DNA of 64,000 nt from Novosphingobium sp. PP1Y (GCF_000253255.1 NC_015580.1:527001-591000), one strand, 5' to 3'; positions 1 through 9,333 are shown, counted from the first letter of the stretch. Notes: generated by a model not told the origin, from the sequence alone. Numbers and translations: made by a program.

Positions 1-1
1 G

Positions 2-1036
2 CACACGGTCGTCTCGGCCCAGCCGGGTGCCTATGGCGCGGCCATTGCCGTCGATCCCTCGCTTTCGGTGACTTATCCGGAAGACTTCCCCAGTCTTCAG
101 GGCAGGCCCCTGCCGCGTCGGCTCCTGGGCATTGCCCGGGCGCTCAGGGATCACGACCTCGTCCTGACCTACAACTGGGGGGCGATGGACGCGGTGCTGG
201 CCCATGCCCTGTTCAGGCGATCTCTCGGCCTGCCGCCGCTGGTCCACCACGAGGACGGCTTCAACGAGGACGAGGCGAATCGGCTCAAGCCCGCGCGCAA
301 CTGGTTCCGCCGGGTGGCCCTGACCGGGGCTTCGGCGGTGATCGTGCCTTCGCAGCGGCTGGAGGCGATCGCGCTGGACGCGTGGAAGCAGCCGCGCGGC
401 AAGGTCAGGCTGATCGTCAACGGCATCAACTGCGCGGCCTATGTCGACAAGCCGCGTCCGGACATCCTGCCGGGCCTCGTCAAGCAGCCCGGCGAGAAAT
501 GGGTCGGCACGCTGGCCGGGCTGCGCCCGGTCAAGAACCTGCCCCGTCTGGTGCGCGCCTTTGCGCAGATGCCGCAGGACTGGCGGCTGGTCATCCTCGG
601 CGAAGGGCCCGAGCGCGGTGCCATCGCCGCGCAGGCCGAGGCGAGCGGCGTGGGGAATCGGGTGCATCTGCCCGGCTTCGTCGCCGATCCCTCGCACGCG
701 GTGGGGCTGTTCGATCTCTTCGCGCTGTCCTCCGATAGCGAGCAGTTCCCGATATCTGTCGTCGAGGCGATGGCGGCGGGCCTTGCGGTGGCTTCGCCGG
801 CGGTGGGAGATGTCGCATCCATGGTTTCCGAGGAAAACCGGGGACATATCACCAGGCCCGGCGACGAGGCGGAACTGGCCAGGGCGCTGGTCGAACTGGC
901 CTGCGACGCGCAGTTGCGGACCCGCATCGGCATTGCCAACCGCGCCCATGCCAATGCACATTATGACGAAAATACAATGATTTCCCTGTATCGCACGGTC
1001 TATGGACAGGCGGTGGGCCGGATGTCCGCGATCTAG
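2..1036 (+). CDS. Glycosyltransferase family 4 protein, 5'-truncated by window edge
   Basis: The frame is open from base 2, so the true start lies to the left; the GTG at 68 is only the first start codon inside the window. About 344 C-terminal residues remain. The stretch GTLAGLRPVKNLPRLVRAF begins the C-terminal GT-B (Glycos_transf_1) domain, and GEGPERGAI followed by E-x7-E in EQFPISVVE is the nucleotide-sugar-binding signature of GT4 retaining transferases. No signal peptide or membrane segment is visible in the part present. Such enzymes transfer a sugar from an NDP-sugar to polysaccharide or lipid-carrier acceptors at the cytoplasmic face. Donor and acceptor cannot be read from the sequence, and the next gene (TPR protein) is unrelated. 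Confidence 0.88.
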   Translation, partial: HTVVSAQPGAYGAAIAVDPSLSVTYPEDFPSLQGRPLPRRLLGIARALRDHDLVLTYNWGAMDAVLAHALFRRSLGLPPLVHHEDGFNEDEANRLKPARNWFRRVALTGASAVIVPSQRLEAIALDAWKQPRGKVRLIVNGINCAAYVDKPRPDILPGLVKQPGEKWVGTLAGLRPVKNLPRLVRAFAQMPQDWRLVILGEGPERGAIAAQAEASGVGNRVHLPGFVADPSHAVGLFDLFALSSDSEQFPISVVEAMAAGLAVASPAVGDVASMVSEENRGHITRPGDEAELARALVELACDAQLRTRIGIANRAHANAHYDENTMISLYRTVYGQAVGRMSAI

Positions 1037-1158
1037 GTCCCGCGCTCATTCAGCGGTGCTTCACCACGGGACGTGCAGCGATCATCCCCGTTGAAAAGCC
1101 CCAGCCATTCGCTAAACAGCCCGCAACCATCCTGATTTCCGCAGAAAGCGCCCGAAAA

Positions 1159-1983
1159 TTGGCTCTGCCTCCTTCTCAAAACACTCCGTCCAACGACAAG
1201 GCCGAACAGCGACTCGCCGCGCAGCAGGATGTATTCCTGCGCGAGGTTGACGATGCCGTGCGCCAGGATCAGCTCGAAAGCTTCTTTGCCCGCTATGGCA
1301 AGCCGCTGATTGCGCTGATCGTCATCGCTCTCGCGGCCTTCGGTGGTTACCTCTACTGGGATCACAAGCAGACCCAGCAGCGTGAAGGGAACGCCGAGGC
1401 CTTCGTGCAGGCGCTGGACAGCCTGAAGGCGGGCAAGCTCGACGATGCCGATGCCAAGCTCAAGACGCTTGCCGGAGAAGGTTCCGACGGCAGCGCCTCC
1501 GCAGCCAAGCTGATGCTGGCGGGGATCGCCCTCGATCAGGGCAAGAAGGACGACGCGCTCAAGCTCTACGCCGAAGTCGCCAGGGACGAAAAGGCGCCGC
1601 AGCCGATGCGCGACCTCGCCACGATCCGCGAAGTCGGCGCGAACTTCGATGCGATGAAGCCGCAGGACGTGGTCGATCGCCTCAAGCCCTATGCCGCCCC
1701 GGGCAACCCGTGGTTCGGCGTGGCTGGCGAACTTGTCGGGATGGCCTACCTGAAGATGGACAAGAAGGACCAGGCCGGTCCGCTGTTCGGTGCGATCGCC
1801 AAGGACGAGGGCGTCAGCGCAGCGCTGCGCAGCCGCGCCCGCCAACTGGCGGCGGTGCTGGGCGTCGACGCGCTGGACGAGGTTGTTGATGACAAGGGAG
1901 AGCCCATCGGCAAGGACGGCGCAAAGACCGCCGCGGATGCCGGGGCGAATGACGAGGATGCCGCCCAGGGGGCCGGCGAATGA
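1159..1983 (+). CDS. YfgM-like TPR membrane protein (TPR_21 / DUF2133)
   Basis: This 274-residue protein has a cytoplasmic N-terminus of about 47 residues, one membrane segment at about 48-66 (PLIALIVIALAAFGGYLYW) and a periplasmic helical-repeat domain, the layout of YfgM-type ancillary proteins. In Enterobacteria YfgM works with the SecYEG/PpiD periplasmic chaperone network and its gene sits beside bamB, as here. The start is TTG at 1159 and no better start is visible. The stop overlaps an ATG at 1980, and bamB follows immediately, so the two are very likely co-transcribed. The tail after residue 240 is acidic, Ala/Gly-rich and probably disordered. Confidence 0.8.
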   Translation: MALPPSQNTPSNDKAEQRLAAQQDVFLREVDDAVRQDQLESFFARYGKPLIALIVIALAAFGGYLYWDHKQTQQREGNAEAFVQALDSLKAGKLDDADAKLKTLAGEGSDGSASAAKLMLAGIALDQGKKDDALKLYAEVARDEKAPQPMRDLATIREVGANFDAMKPQDVVDRLKPYAAPGNPWFGVAGELVGMAYLKMDKKDQAGPLFGAIAKDEGVSAALRSRARQLAAVLGVDALDEVVDDKGEPIGKDGAKTAADAGANDEDAAQGAGE

Positions 1984-2006
1984 CCCATTTTCTTGAGGAT
2001 CTGCGC

Positions 2007-3368
2007 ATGAAGGCAACTGCCCCGAATATCCGACGGTCCAACGCCCGCAAGGTCGTGCCGATGATGGCCCTGGCCCTGGTCATGGGCCTTTCGGGCTGCA
2101 AGTTGTTCGGAAGCAAGGAAGGCCCGAAGACCCCGACCGTCGGCGAACGCGTGCCGATCCTCTCGCGGATCGAGAGCGGTGCAAAGGTCGACCCGACGCT
2201 TGGCGCTGTCTCGGTGATCCTGCCCCCCGAAACGGTGAATGCCGAATGGGCGCAGGCCGGCGGCACGGCCAGCAAGGCTTACGGCCACCTTTCGCTTTCG
2301 GCGACGCCTTCGCGCGTGTGGACCGCCAATGTCGAAGGGTCTTCCCAGCGCCAGCGTCTCGCGGCCTCGCCGGTGATCGGCGACGGACGCCTCTATGTGA
2401 TGGACACCAGGGGCGTCGTCCACGCCTTCGACGCGCAGAGCGGCGCGCAAGTCTGGACCAAGAGCTTCGCCGTCTCGGGCGACGGCTCCAAGGCGATCTT
2501 CGGCGGCGGCGTCAGCTATGACAGCGGCAAGGTCTACATCACCACGGGCCTTGGCGAAGTGGCCGCACTCACCGCGGCTACCGGCGAGCAGCTGTGGACC
2601 AAGAAGCCCGCAGGCCCGCTGCGCGGTTCGCCTACCGTCGGCTTCAACTCGGTCTACGTGATGACCCAGGACAACCAGATCATCGCGCTCAATGCGGCCG
2701 ATGGCGAACTGGCGTGGAACGAATCCGGCTCGCTTTCGCAGGCCGGCGTCTTCGGCGTCGCTGCTCCTGCTGCAGGCCAGGGTACCGTCATCGCCGGTTA
2801 CTCCTCGGGCGAACTGGTCGCCTATCGCTACGAGAACGGCCGCCAGCTCTGGTCGGACGCGCTTGCACGCACCTCGATCTCGACCGAAGTGGGCAGCCTG
2901 ACCGACGTAGATGCCGATCCGATCATCGATCGCGGCAGCGTCTACGCGCTGGGTGAGGGCGGACGCATGGCCGCCTACGAACTGGTGACCGGCCAGCGCA
3001 TCTGGGAACTCAACCTGGCGGGTATCTCGACCCCGGCCGTGGCTGGCGACTGGATCTTCACGCTGGACGATCACGCGGAAATCCTCGCCATCCAGCGCAA
3101 TACCGGCAAGGTGAAGTGGCTCACCGACCTGAAGCGCTACCGCAAGGCGAAGAAGAAGAAGGGACCGATCTTCTGGGTCGGCCCGGTTCTGGCCGGCAAC
3201 AAGCTGTGGGTCGCAAATTCCGAAGGTGAAGTCGGCTCGGTCGATCCCGCCAGCGGAGAGTGGACGCCCTTCACCAAGCTGGGCGATGCGGTCTCGCTGG
3301 CTCCGGTCGTGGCCAACCAGACGCTCTACATCCTCGACGATTCCGGCCGCATCACCGCCTATCGCTGA
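2007..3368 (+). CDS. bamB: Outer membrane assembly lipoprotein BamB
   Basis: BamB is the beta-propeller lipoprotein of the Bam complex that inserts outer membrane proteins. The start at 2007 is preferred over the in-frame ATG at 1980 because GAGG at 1995-1998 is well spaced and the resulting N-terminus is a normal lipoprotein signal ending in lipobox L-S-G-C (Cys31). The remaining ~420 residues carry repeated PQQ/WD-like blades (for example GRLYVMDTRGVVHAFDAQ, SVYVMTQDNQIIALNA, LWVANSEGEVGSVDP), giving the 453 residues expected. It directly follows the YfgM-like gene. The GTPase gene der, the usual neighbour in many proteobacteria, is absent here. Confidence 0.92.
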   Translation: MKATAPNIRRSNARKVVPMMALALVMGLSGCKLFGSKEGPKTPTVGERVPILSRIESGAKVDPTLGAVSVILPPETVNAEWAQAGGTASKAYGHLSLSATPSRVWTANVEGSSQRQRLAASPVIGDGRLYVMDTRGVVHAFDAQSGAQVWTKSFAVSGDGSKAIFGGGVSYDSGKVYITTGLGEVAALTAATGEQLWTKKPAGPLRGSPTVGFNSVYVMTQDNQIIALNAADGELAWNESGSLSQAGVFGVAAPAAGQGTVIAGYSSGELVAYRYENGRQLWSDALARTSISTEVGSLTDVDADPIIDRGSVYALGEGGRMAAYELVTGQRIWELNLAGISTPAVAGDWIFTLDDHAEILAIQRNTGKVKWLTDLKRYRKAKKKKGPIFWVGPVLAGNKLWVANSEGEVGSVDPASGEWTPFTKLGDAVSLAPVVANQTLYILDDSGRITAYR

Positions 3369-3450
3369 TGCGGCACGCGGGCGCCCCGGCCGGCATTCGC
3401 TGCGAATGCCGTTTCGGACGCCTTAACCATTTGCCTTTAGGCAAGCGGGC

Positions 3451-4803
3451 ATGAGCAATGCCCCCACGTTCACCGCCCGCCGGCCGGTCAGCGATGTTTC
3501 GGCAGGTGTCGGCCTCGCCGGGCTGGCCGCGCTGATCGCCTGGCTGCTGGTCTGCCGCAACTGGGCGGGCATCGCCGATGCCTTCGAACTGGGCGGCCCC
3601 CGCGAACCGCTCAGCGGGCCTTACGCGGCAGTCCTGACGCTGTTCGTCACTGGCCTGACGATGACCTTGTGGTCGGTGCTGGTCGACAAGGTCCATCTGC
3701 GCCCCAGCACCGGGATGGACTGGCGCAGTCCCCGCCCGCTGGCGCAATCGCTCGACGTCTCGATTACCAAGCTGGCCGGGCTCTGGGCGACCTGGGCGGC
3801 GATCGGCATGTTCTACTGCATCGGCCGCTGGTACTGGGACGGGCAGTACCTTTTCGCGATGGAAGTGATCGGCACGGCGGCGGTGCCGCTTTTCGCGCTA
3901 TCGGTTCCCTACGTGCTCTGGCTCGACCGCTACATGATCGAACCGCGCGACCATTCCTGGCACTTCGGCGCCATGCTGATCGGGCGCGAGGCATGGTCGG
4001 CTGAGGAAGTCAGGAAGCATGGCCGCGCGTGGGCGATCAAGGCCTTCTTCGGGGCCTTCATGATCTCGATCCTGCCCGGCGGCTTTGCCCGCATCGTCGA
4101 GGCTGATTTCGGCGCCATCGCCCACGATCCGGTGGCGCTCGGCACCATGCTGATCGAAGGGCTGTTCCTTGTCGACGTGCAGATCGGCACGGTCGGCTAT
4201 CTGTTCACCTTCCGCCCGCTCGATGCGCATATCCGCAGCGGCAATCCGCTGCTGGCCGGCTGGGTCGCCGCGCTGATCTGCTATCCGCCGTTCGTGTGGG
4301 GCACGATGGGCCGGGCCGACGTGCTGGGCTATGAGGTCAATACCGGCGGCTGGGCCTACTGGCTGCAGGGCCACGACCTGCTGCTGTGGTGCTGGGCCGC
4401 GCTGCTGGTGAGCCTCACCGCAATCTATGCCTGGGCGACCTTTGCCTTCGGCCTGCGCTTTTCCAACCTGACCTATCGCGGGGTTCTGACGGGCGGGCCT
4501 TACCGCTTCACGCGCCATCCTGCCTACCTGTCGAAGAACCTGTTCTGGTGGTGCTCGACCCTGCCGTTTCTCGTCACCAGCCATGCGATGAGCGACGTGG
4601 TGCGCAACACCGTGCTGCTCGGCGTGGTCAGCGCGATCTACTTCTGGCGCGCCAGGACCGAGGAAGCGCACTTGCTGGCCGAGGATGCCAAGTACCGCGA
4701 ATACCACGCCTGGATGGCCCGGAACGCGCCGATCACGCGCAGCCTTGGCTGGCTTCTCGGCAAGCTGCGCCCGCGTCGGCCGGTGCTGCAGGCAGCGGAG
4801 TAA
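3451..4803 (+). CDS. Isoprenylcysteine carboxyl methyltransferase-like membrane methyltransferase
   Basis: A 450-residue polytopic membrane protein with about nine hydrophobic segments. The C-terminal region has the ICMT/PEMT-type SAM-binding signature: GGPYRFTRHPAYLSKNLFWW followed by E-E-A-H-L...Y-R-E-Y. This fold methylates small lipid or thiol substrates at the membrane. Bacteria lack prenylated CaaX proteins, so the substrate is unknown. The long N-terminal part (~300 residues) is unlike the short ICMT proteins and may bind substrate. A 14-bp inverted repeat, TTGCCT-tt-AGGCAA, lies just upstream at 3431-3444. Confidence 0.78.
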   Translation: MSNAPTFTARRPVSDVSAGVGLAGLAALIAWLLVCRNWAGIADAFELGGPREPLSGPYAAVLTLFVTGLTMTLWSVLVDKVHLRPSTGMDWRSPRPLAQSLDVSITKLAGLWATWAAIGMFYCIGRWYWDGQYLFAMEVIGTAAVPLFALSVPYVLWLDRYMIEPRDHSWHFGAMLIGREAWSAEEVRKHGRAWAIKAFFGAFMISILPGGFARIVEADFGAIAHDPVALGTMLIEGLFLVDVQIGTVGYLFTFRPLDAHIRSGNPLLAGWVAALICYPPFVWGTMGRADVLGYEVNTGGWAYWLQGHDLLLWCWAALLVSLTAIYAWATFAFGLRFSNLTYRGVLTGGPYRFTRHPAYLSKNLFWWCSTLPFLVTSHAMSDVVRNTVLLGVVSAIYFWRARTEEAHLLAEDAKYREYHAWMARNAPITRSLGWLLGKLRPRRPVLQAAE

Positions 4804-4835
4804 GCGGGCGGGCCAGGTTCGGCTCGCCAGCTTTT

Positions 4836-4880
4836 GTCATTCCGGGCTTGATCCGGGACCCCCGCCCGCGCGGAGATGAC
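4836..4880. repeat. Dispersed intergenic repeat, GTCATTCCGGGCTTGATCC type
   Basis: The gap between the methyltransferase and gshA holds a GTCATTCCGGGCTTGATCC core followed by GGGACCCC and GGAGATGAC. Elements of this form recur between genes in many sphingomonad genomes (from general knowledge). Only one copy of this type is seen in the window, though the GGGGATGAC end recurs near 23.9 kb. Confidence 0.5.
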
Positions 4881-4921
4881 TACGGGAATTATCGGATGAG
4901 AGAAACGAGGCGAGCTCCCAT

Positions 4922-6310
4922 TCAGAAGCTCTTCTGCTTGTAGACCTCGCACAGGTTGCCGCCCCATTCGCCGTGGAAGCGTTCGAGCAGGCGCTGGGCC
5001 GGAACCTTGCCCGAAGACACGATCTCGGCAAGCGGTTCGAGATAGCCGGTCTCGTTGTCGCCCCCGGCATTAAGCTTGCCGCGCGCGGCAAGGCCGGACC
5101 GGGCGATGTCGAGCACTTCGCCGGCAATGTCGCGCAAGGTGCCGCCAGTCCCTTTCGCCGATTGGGGAAGCGGAGCGTCGAGGCCGAGCCTGGGGACGGA
5201 GCTGCGCAGCACTTCGCGCCCTTCCATGTCCCAGTCCTTCACCAGGTCCCAGGCCGCGTCGAGCGCGGTCTGGTCGTAGAGCAGGCCGACCCACAGGGCG
5301 GGCAGGGCGCAGATGCGGTTCCACGGTCCGCCGTCGGCGCCGCGCATCTCCAGGAAGGACTTCAGGCGCACTTCGGGAAAGGCGGTGGACAGGTGATCCT
5401 GCCAGTCGCTCATGCGCGGCAGTTCGCCGGGAAGCGCGGGCAGCTCGCCCTTGAGGAAGTCGCGGAAAGACTGGCCCGCGGCGTCGATGTACTTGCCGTC
5501 GCGGAACACGAAATACATCGGCACGTCGAGCATGTAGTCGACGTAGCGCTGGTAGCCGAAGCCCTGCTCGAACACGAAGGGCAGCATGCCCGTGCGCGCC
5601 GGGTCGGTGTCCGACCAGATGTGGCTGCGGTAGGAAAGATAGCCGTTGGGCTTGCCTTCGGTGAAAGGCGAATTGGCGAAGAGCGCGGTCGCCAGCGGCT
5701 GCAACGCCAGCGAGGTGCGGAACTTCTGCACCATGTCCGCTTCGCTGGAATAGTCGAGATTGACCTGGATGGTGCAGGTGCGCAGCATCATGTCGAGCCC
5801 CATCGAGCCCACGCGCGGCATGTGCCGCAGCATGATGTCATAGCGGCCCTTGGGCATGATCGGCAGTTCTTCGCGGGTCTTGTCCGGCCACATGCCGAGC
5901 CCGAGGAAACCCTTGCCGATGCGGTCGCCGATGGTCTTGACCTGCGCCAGGTGCCGGCCGGTTTCGGCGCAGGTTTCATGCAGGCTTTCCAGCGGCGCGC
6001 CGGACAGTTCGAGCTGCCCCGCCGGCTCAAGGCTGACAGTGCCGTCGCTGCCCTTCATGGCAATGACGTTGCCGCCTTCGACGATCGGCTCCCAGCCGAA
6101 TTCGGTCAGCGCCATGAGCAGGTCACGGATGCCGCCGGGTTCGTCATAAGACGGCGCGTGAAGGTCGGTCTTGTCGTAGACGAACTTCTCGTGCTCGGTC
6201 CCGATCCGCCACGCGGCGCGCGGCTTTTCGCCCGCAGCCATCGGCTCGGCGAGTTGGTCCAGGCTCTCGATCAGCGGATCGGCGCGATCCGATATCTCGC
6301 GGGTGCTCAT
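4922..6310 (-). CDS. gshA: Glutamate--cysteine ligase, alphaproteobacterial/plant type
   Basis: GshA catalyses the ATP-dependent joining of glutamate and cysteine, the first step of glutathione synthesis. The 462-residue protein matches the plant-like GCS2 family rather than the enteric GshA family: GTEHEKF and GGNVIAMKG near the N-terminus, LEPAGQLELSGAPLESLH, MLRTCTIQVNLDYSSEADM, and the conserved LEMRGAD. Length is normal for the family. It is transcribed away from rsmE with a 58-bp gap and may share its transcript. gshB is not in the window. Confidence 0.94.
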   Translation of the reverse strand: MSTREISDRADPLIESLDQLAEPMAAGEKPRAAWRIGTEHEKFVYDKTDLHAPSYDEPGGIRDLLMALTEFGWEPIVEGGNVIAMKGSDGTVSLEPAGQLELSGAPLESLHETCAETGRHLAQVKTIGDRIGKGFLGLGMWPDKTREELPIMPKGRYDIMLRHMPRVGSMGLDMMLRTCTIQVNLDYSSEADMVQKFRTSLALQPLATALFANSPFTEGKPNGYLSYRSHIWSDTDPARTGMLPFVFEQGFGYQRYVDYMLDVPMYFVFRDGKYIDAAGQSFRDFLKGELPALPGELPRMSDWQDHLSTAFPEVRLKSFLEMRGADGGPWNRICALPALWVGLLYDQTALDAAWDLVKDWDMEGREVLRSSVPRLGLDAPLPQSAKGTGGTLRDIAGEVLDIARSGLAARGKLNAGGDNETGYLEPLAEIVSSGKVPAQRLLERFHGEWGGNLCEVYKQKSF

Positions 6311-6368
6311 GCGCCGGGAAGTAGTGGCGGCAAGGCACGGACGCCAGCACTATTTGCTACGGTGATAG

Positions 6369-7127
6369 TCAATTTCCGGCAGGCAACCAATCTCCTGCCA
6401 CGGCCATCCAGAGCGCGGTGGCGGCGATGCTGGCGGTCTCGCCGCGCAGGATGCGCGGGCCCAGTGTGATCGGGCGCGCCTGCGGCAGGGCGCGGATGAG
6501 CGCACGTTCCCCTTCGTCGAAGCCGCCTTCGGGTCCGACCAGCAGGGCGGCTGGGCCCCGGTGCGCGGCGAATTGCGCGGCGGCGGGTTCGCCGCCCAGC
6601 TCGTCGGCGAAGAACAGCGCGCGATCTTCGGGCCAGTCGCGCAGCAGCGCCTCGAGCTTGAGCGGTTCGGCCAGTTCGGGCAGCGCGGTGCGGGCGCATT
6701 GCTCGGCCGCCTCGGTCACCATGGTGCGCGCCCGCTCGGGGTTGAGCTTGTCCGCCACGCAGCGGCGCGTCACCACCGGCTGGATGCACCGCACGCCCAG
6801 TTCGGTCGCCTTCTCCAGCACGAGGTCGAAGTTCGGCTTCTTGAGTAGTGCGGCGCACAGCGTGAAGTTGGGCACCTGCTCGCGCGGGCGCAGCCTTTCG
6901 CGCGCCTCGAGAACAACGTCACGCTTGCCCGCCGAAACGACGGCGCAGGCCCATTCGCCCGTCTCGTCATCGCACAGGATCACCGCGTCTCCTGCCGAGA
7001 CGCGCATGACCTTGGACAGGTAATGCGCCTGCGCGCCCTCGATCGCGACATGCGCGGCCAGCGCGATCGGACCGGGGACGAACAGGCGCGGCGCGGAGCG
7101 CGGCGGCCAGGCAGGGGTTGCAACCAT
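6369..7127 (-). CDS. rsmE: 16S rRNA (uracil(1498)-N(3))-methyltransferase
   Basis: RsmE is a SPOUT methyltransferase that makes m3U1498 in 16S rRNA. The ATG at 7127 is chosen (252 residues) because the protein then begins MVATPAWPPRSAPRLFV like family members and has AGAGAAAG upstream; the longer open frame to 7238 would overlap ubiA. The SPOUT knot is visible at the C-terminus: LLVGPEGGFDEGE, then ITLGPRILRGETA. The N-terminal PUA-like domain contains AHYLSKVMRVSAGD. The gene diverges from ubiA. Confidence 0.93.
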   Translation of the reverse strand: MVATPAWPPRSAPRLFVPGPIALAAHVAIEGAQAHYLSKVMRVSAGDAVILCDDETGEWACAVVSAGKRDVVLEARERLRPREQVPNFTLCAALLKKPNFDLVLEKATELGVRCIQPVVTRRCVADKLNPERARTMVTEAAEQCARTALPELAEPLKLEALLRDWPEDRALFFADELGGEPAAAQFAAHRGPAALLVGPEGGFDEGERALIRALPQARPITLGPRILRGETASIAATALWMAVAGDWLPAGN

Positions 7128-7236
7128 GCTTTCTCTTACTGTGCTGGGCTTACTTCGCAATCGTGCGCAGGAGCGTAAGCCACTGCTCCGTGCCCTGGCC
7201 AGGCATGCCGACATGTGTGCCGGCTTGCGATCGGCC

Positions 7237-8187
7237 ATGACAGACGGGCTACAATCGACTACGTACCTTCGCGTGACCGAACCCGCATTTGTGCCCGATA
7301 CGCAAAGCCGCAGCCTCGTGTCGATGCTGCCGCCGTCCTTGCGCGACTATGCCATGCTGGCGCGTTTCGACCGGCCCATCGGCTGGTGGCTGCTGTTCTG
7401 GCCCTGCGCCTGGGGCGTGATGCTGGCGGGCGGCGAATCGCGCTGGGGTCTCGTGCTGTGGATGCTCGTCGGCTCGATGGCGATGCGCGGCGCGGGCTGC
7501 GTGTGGAACGACATCGTCGATGCCGATCTGGACCGCAGGGTTGCGCGCACGGCCAGCCGCCCGGTCGCGAGCGGGCGGGTCAGCCGGCAGGCCGCGACGA
7601 TCTGGCTCTTCACGCTCTGCGCGGCAGGTCTGGTGGTGCTGTTCCAGCTGCGCTGGCAGGCGCAGGTCATGGCCCTGAGCAGCCTGGCCCTGGTTGCCGC
7701 CTATCCCTTCATGAAGCGCATCACCTGGTGGCCACAGGTCTGGCTCGGCCTCGTTTTCACCTGGGGTTCGCTGGTCGGCTGGATGGAGATCCGCAGCGAC
7801 CATATCGACGTCCTCGTCGCGCTTTACGGCGGCTGCATCTTCTGGTGCATCGGCTATGACACGATCTACGCCCTGCAGGACCGCGAGGACGACGTCCTTG
7901 TCGGTATCCGCTCCGCAGCGCTGCGCCTGGGCCGTCACGTGCGCGCCGGTGTCGCCGCGTTCTATGCGCTTGCGGTGGTATTCTGGGCGCTGGCCTTCTG
8001 GACCCTGCGCGGCGACTGGGTTGCGCTCGTCGCATTGGCCCCGGTGGCTGCCCATCTCGGCTTCCAGGTCGTGACCCTCGATACCGATGACGGCGACAAT
8101 GCGCTTGCTTGCTTCCGCTCCAACCGCGATGCCGGCCTCGTCATGGCACTGGCCTGCTGGGTGGTGGGCAACGCCGGCGTGATCTAG
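7237..8187 (+). CDS. ubiA: 4-hydroxybenzoate polyprenyltransferase
   Basis: UbiA prenylates 4-hydroxybenzoate in ubiquinone synthesis in the inner membrane. Both Asp-rich motifs are present, WNDIVDADLDR and DTIYALQDREDD, separated by hydrophobic helices; DRPIGWWLLFWPC at the N-terminal helix is typical. The start at 7237 (316 residues) is preferred over the ATG at 7126, which would overlap rsmE. The SRAP gene begins 11 bases after the stop and is probably co-transcribed. Confidence 0.93.
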   Translation: MTDGLQSTTYLRVTEPAFVPDTQSRSLVSMLPPSLRDYAMLARFDRPIGWWLLFWPCAWGVMLAGGESRWGLVLWMLVGSMAMRGAGCVWNDIVDADLDRRVARTASRPVASGRVSRQAATIWLFTLCAAGLVVLFQLRWQAQVMALSSLALVAAYPFMKRITWWPQVWLGLVFTWGSLVGWMEIRSDHIDVLVALYGGCIFWCIGYDTIYALQDREDDVLVGIRSAALRLGRHVRAGVAAFYALAVVFWALAFWTLRGDWVALVALAPVAAHLGFQVVTLDTDDGDNALACFRSNRDAGLVMALACWVVGNAGVI

Positions 8188-8198
8188 GACGGGTTGCC

Positions 8199-8843
8199 AT
8201 GTGCAACCTCTACCGGATGACCAAGGGTGTAGAAGAAGTCGCCAGGCTCTTCGAAGTCCTGCCCGAACGCGGCGCCAATTTCGCCGAGGAAGTCTATCCC
8301 GGCTATCCCGGCCTCGTCGTTGCCGAGGGCAGGGCACAGGCGATGACATGGGGCTTTCCGCTCGTGCTCAAGGGCAAGCAAGGGCAGCCGCTCAAGCCCA
8401 AGCCCGTCACCAATGCCCGCGACGACAAGCTCTCCACCGCGTTCTGGCGCGACAGCTTCGAAAAGCGCCGCTGCCTCGTGCCCGTCACCGCCTGGGCCGA
8501 GGCCGAGGGCAGCAAGGGACGGATGACCCGCACCTGGTATGGCGTGGAAGGGGAAGAGACTTTCGCCGTCGCCGGGCTCTGGCGGCCGACCGGCGAATGG
8601 GGGCAGGCCTATACCATGGTGATGGTCGATTCCTGCCCGCAGATGGTCGATGTGCACGATCGCATGCCGGTTCTCCTGCCCCGCGATGCGTGGGGGCAAT
8701 GGATCAGCGGCACACCGGAGGAGGCGTTTCGCCTGTGTCGCACGCCCGACCTTCCCCTGACGGTGGACCGGACGGGCGAATTGTGGAGCGGCGGCGGGCA
8801 GCCGGCTCGGGGCGGTGGCAATACCACGCCCCGGCTCTTGTGA
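8199..8843 (+). CDS. SOS response-associated peptidase (SRAP/YedK/HMCES family)
   Basis: SRAP proteins form a stable thiazolidine cross-link with abasic sites in single-stranded DNA through the amino-terminal Cys2. The start at 8199 exposes Cys2 (MCNLY); most family members read MCGRY. The other active-site signatures are seen: the Asn of TNARDD, the Glu of PVTAWAEAEG, and the His of VDVHDRMP. Length is 214 residues. It follows ubiA by 11 bases and converges with the VOC gene. No LexA-type site is evident upstream, in keeping with its position as the second gene of a transcript. Confidence 0.9.
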   Translation: MCNLYRMTKGVEEVARLFEVLPERGANFAEEVYPGYPGLVVAEGRAQAMTWGFPLVLKGKQGQPLKPKPVTNARDDKLSTAFWRDSFEKRRCLVPVTAWAEAEGSKGRMTRTWYGVEGEETFAVAGLWRPTGEWGQAYTMVMVDSCPQMVDVHDRMPVLLPRDAWGQWISGTPEEAFRLCRTPDLPLTVDRTGELWSGGGQPARGGGNTTPRLL

Positions 8844-8851
8844 TCAGCGGC

Positions 8852-9223
8852 TCATTCATAACTCACCAGTTCGAATTCGATGCCGTCCCAGTCCAGGAAA
8901 TAGAACCGGCGGCCCGGTTCGTAGTCGGCATGGTTGAAGGGGACGAGACCGGCATCGGCCACGATCTTCTCGGCAGCGTCGAGGTCGTCGACGACGATCC
9001 CCAGGTGATTGAGCGGCGCCCCCTTGGCGAAGCGGTCATGTTCCTTGCCGTCGGTATAGACGGCGATGTAGCCGAACTCCTCGCCGACATGGATCGTCTC
9101 GCCGCCGTTAAGGGCCGGACCGCGCCAGCGTTCTTCCCAGCCGAGCAGGTCCTGCAGCAGCCTGGACGAGCGCTCGATGTCGCTCACGGTGATGTTGGCG
9201 TGTTCCAGTCTTCCCTTGGGCAT
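8852..9223 (-). CDS. VOC (glyoxalase/bleomycin-resistance) family protein
   Basis: A 123-residue single VOC domain: GRLEHANITVSDIERSS at the N-terminus, LNHLGIVVDDLDAAE in the middle, and RFYFLDWDGIEFELV at the end. The start is set at 9223 because AAGGAG ends eight bases upstream; the ATG at 9229 would be too close to it. The family includes glyoxalase I, thiol transferases and antibiotic-binding proteins. Candidate metal ligands are His near the start, His in LNHLG and Glu in EFELV. It diverges from soxR, and a SoxR box sits in its promoter with the geometry of a SoxR-activated promoter, so a role in redox-compound or electrophile defence is a reasonable inference. Confidence 0.85.
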   Translation of the reverse strand: MPKGRLEHANITVSDIERSSRLLQDLLGWEERWRGPALNGGETIHVGEEFGYIAVYTDGKEHDRFAKGAPLNHLGIVVDDLDAAEKIVADAGLVPFNHADYEPGRRFYFLDWDGIEFELVSYE

Positions 9224-9281
9224 GTGCATTTCTCCTTGGATTTCAGCGATCCGCCCCGGCGGCGAATCACTCGGCTTGCCC

Positions 9282-9312
9282 AAGGTGCAACCTCAAGTTA
9301 ACTTGAGGTCAA
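9282..9312 (-). promoter_or_regulatory. SoxR box in the promoter of the VOC gene
   Basis: An 18-bp perfect palindrome, CCTCAAGTTAACTTGAGG at 9291-9308, is the same as the SoxR box of the Escherichia coli soxS promoter as I recall it. Reading on the minus strand, -35 TTGACC (9312-9307) and a weak -10 CACCTT (9287-9282) are separated by 19 bp, the over-long spacer typical of MerR/SoxR-activated promoters. The site may also regulate soxR, which begins 25 bases beyond it. Confidence 0.88.
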
Positions 9313-9333
9313 ACGGAAACTGGAGGTATTGAG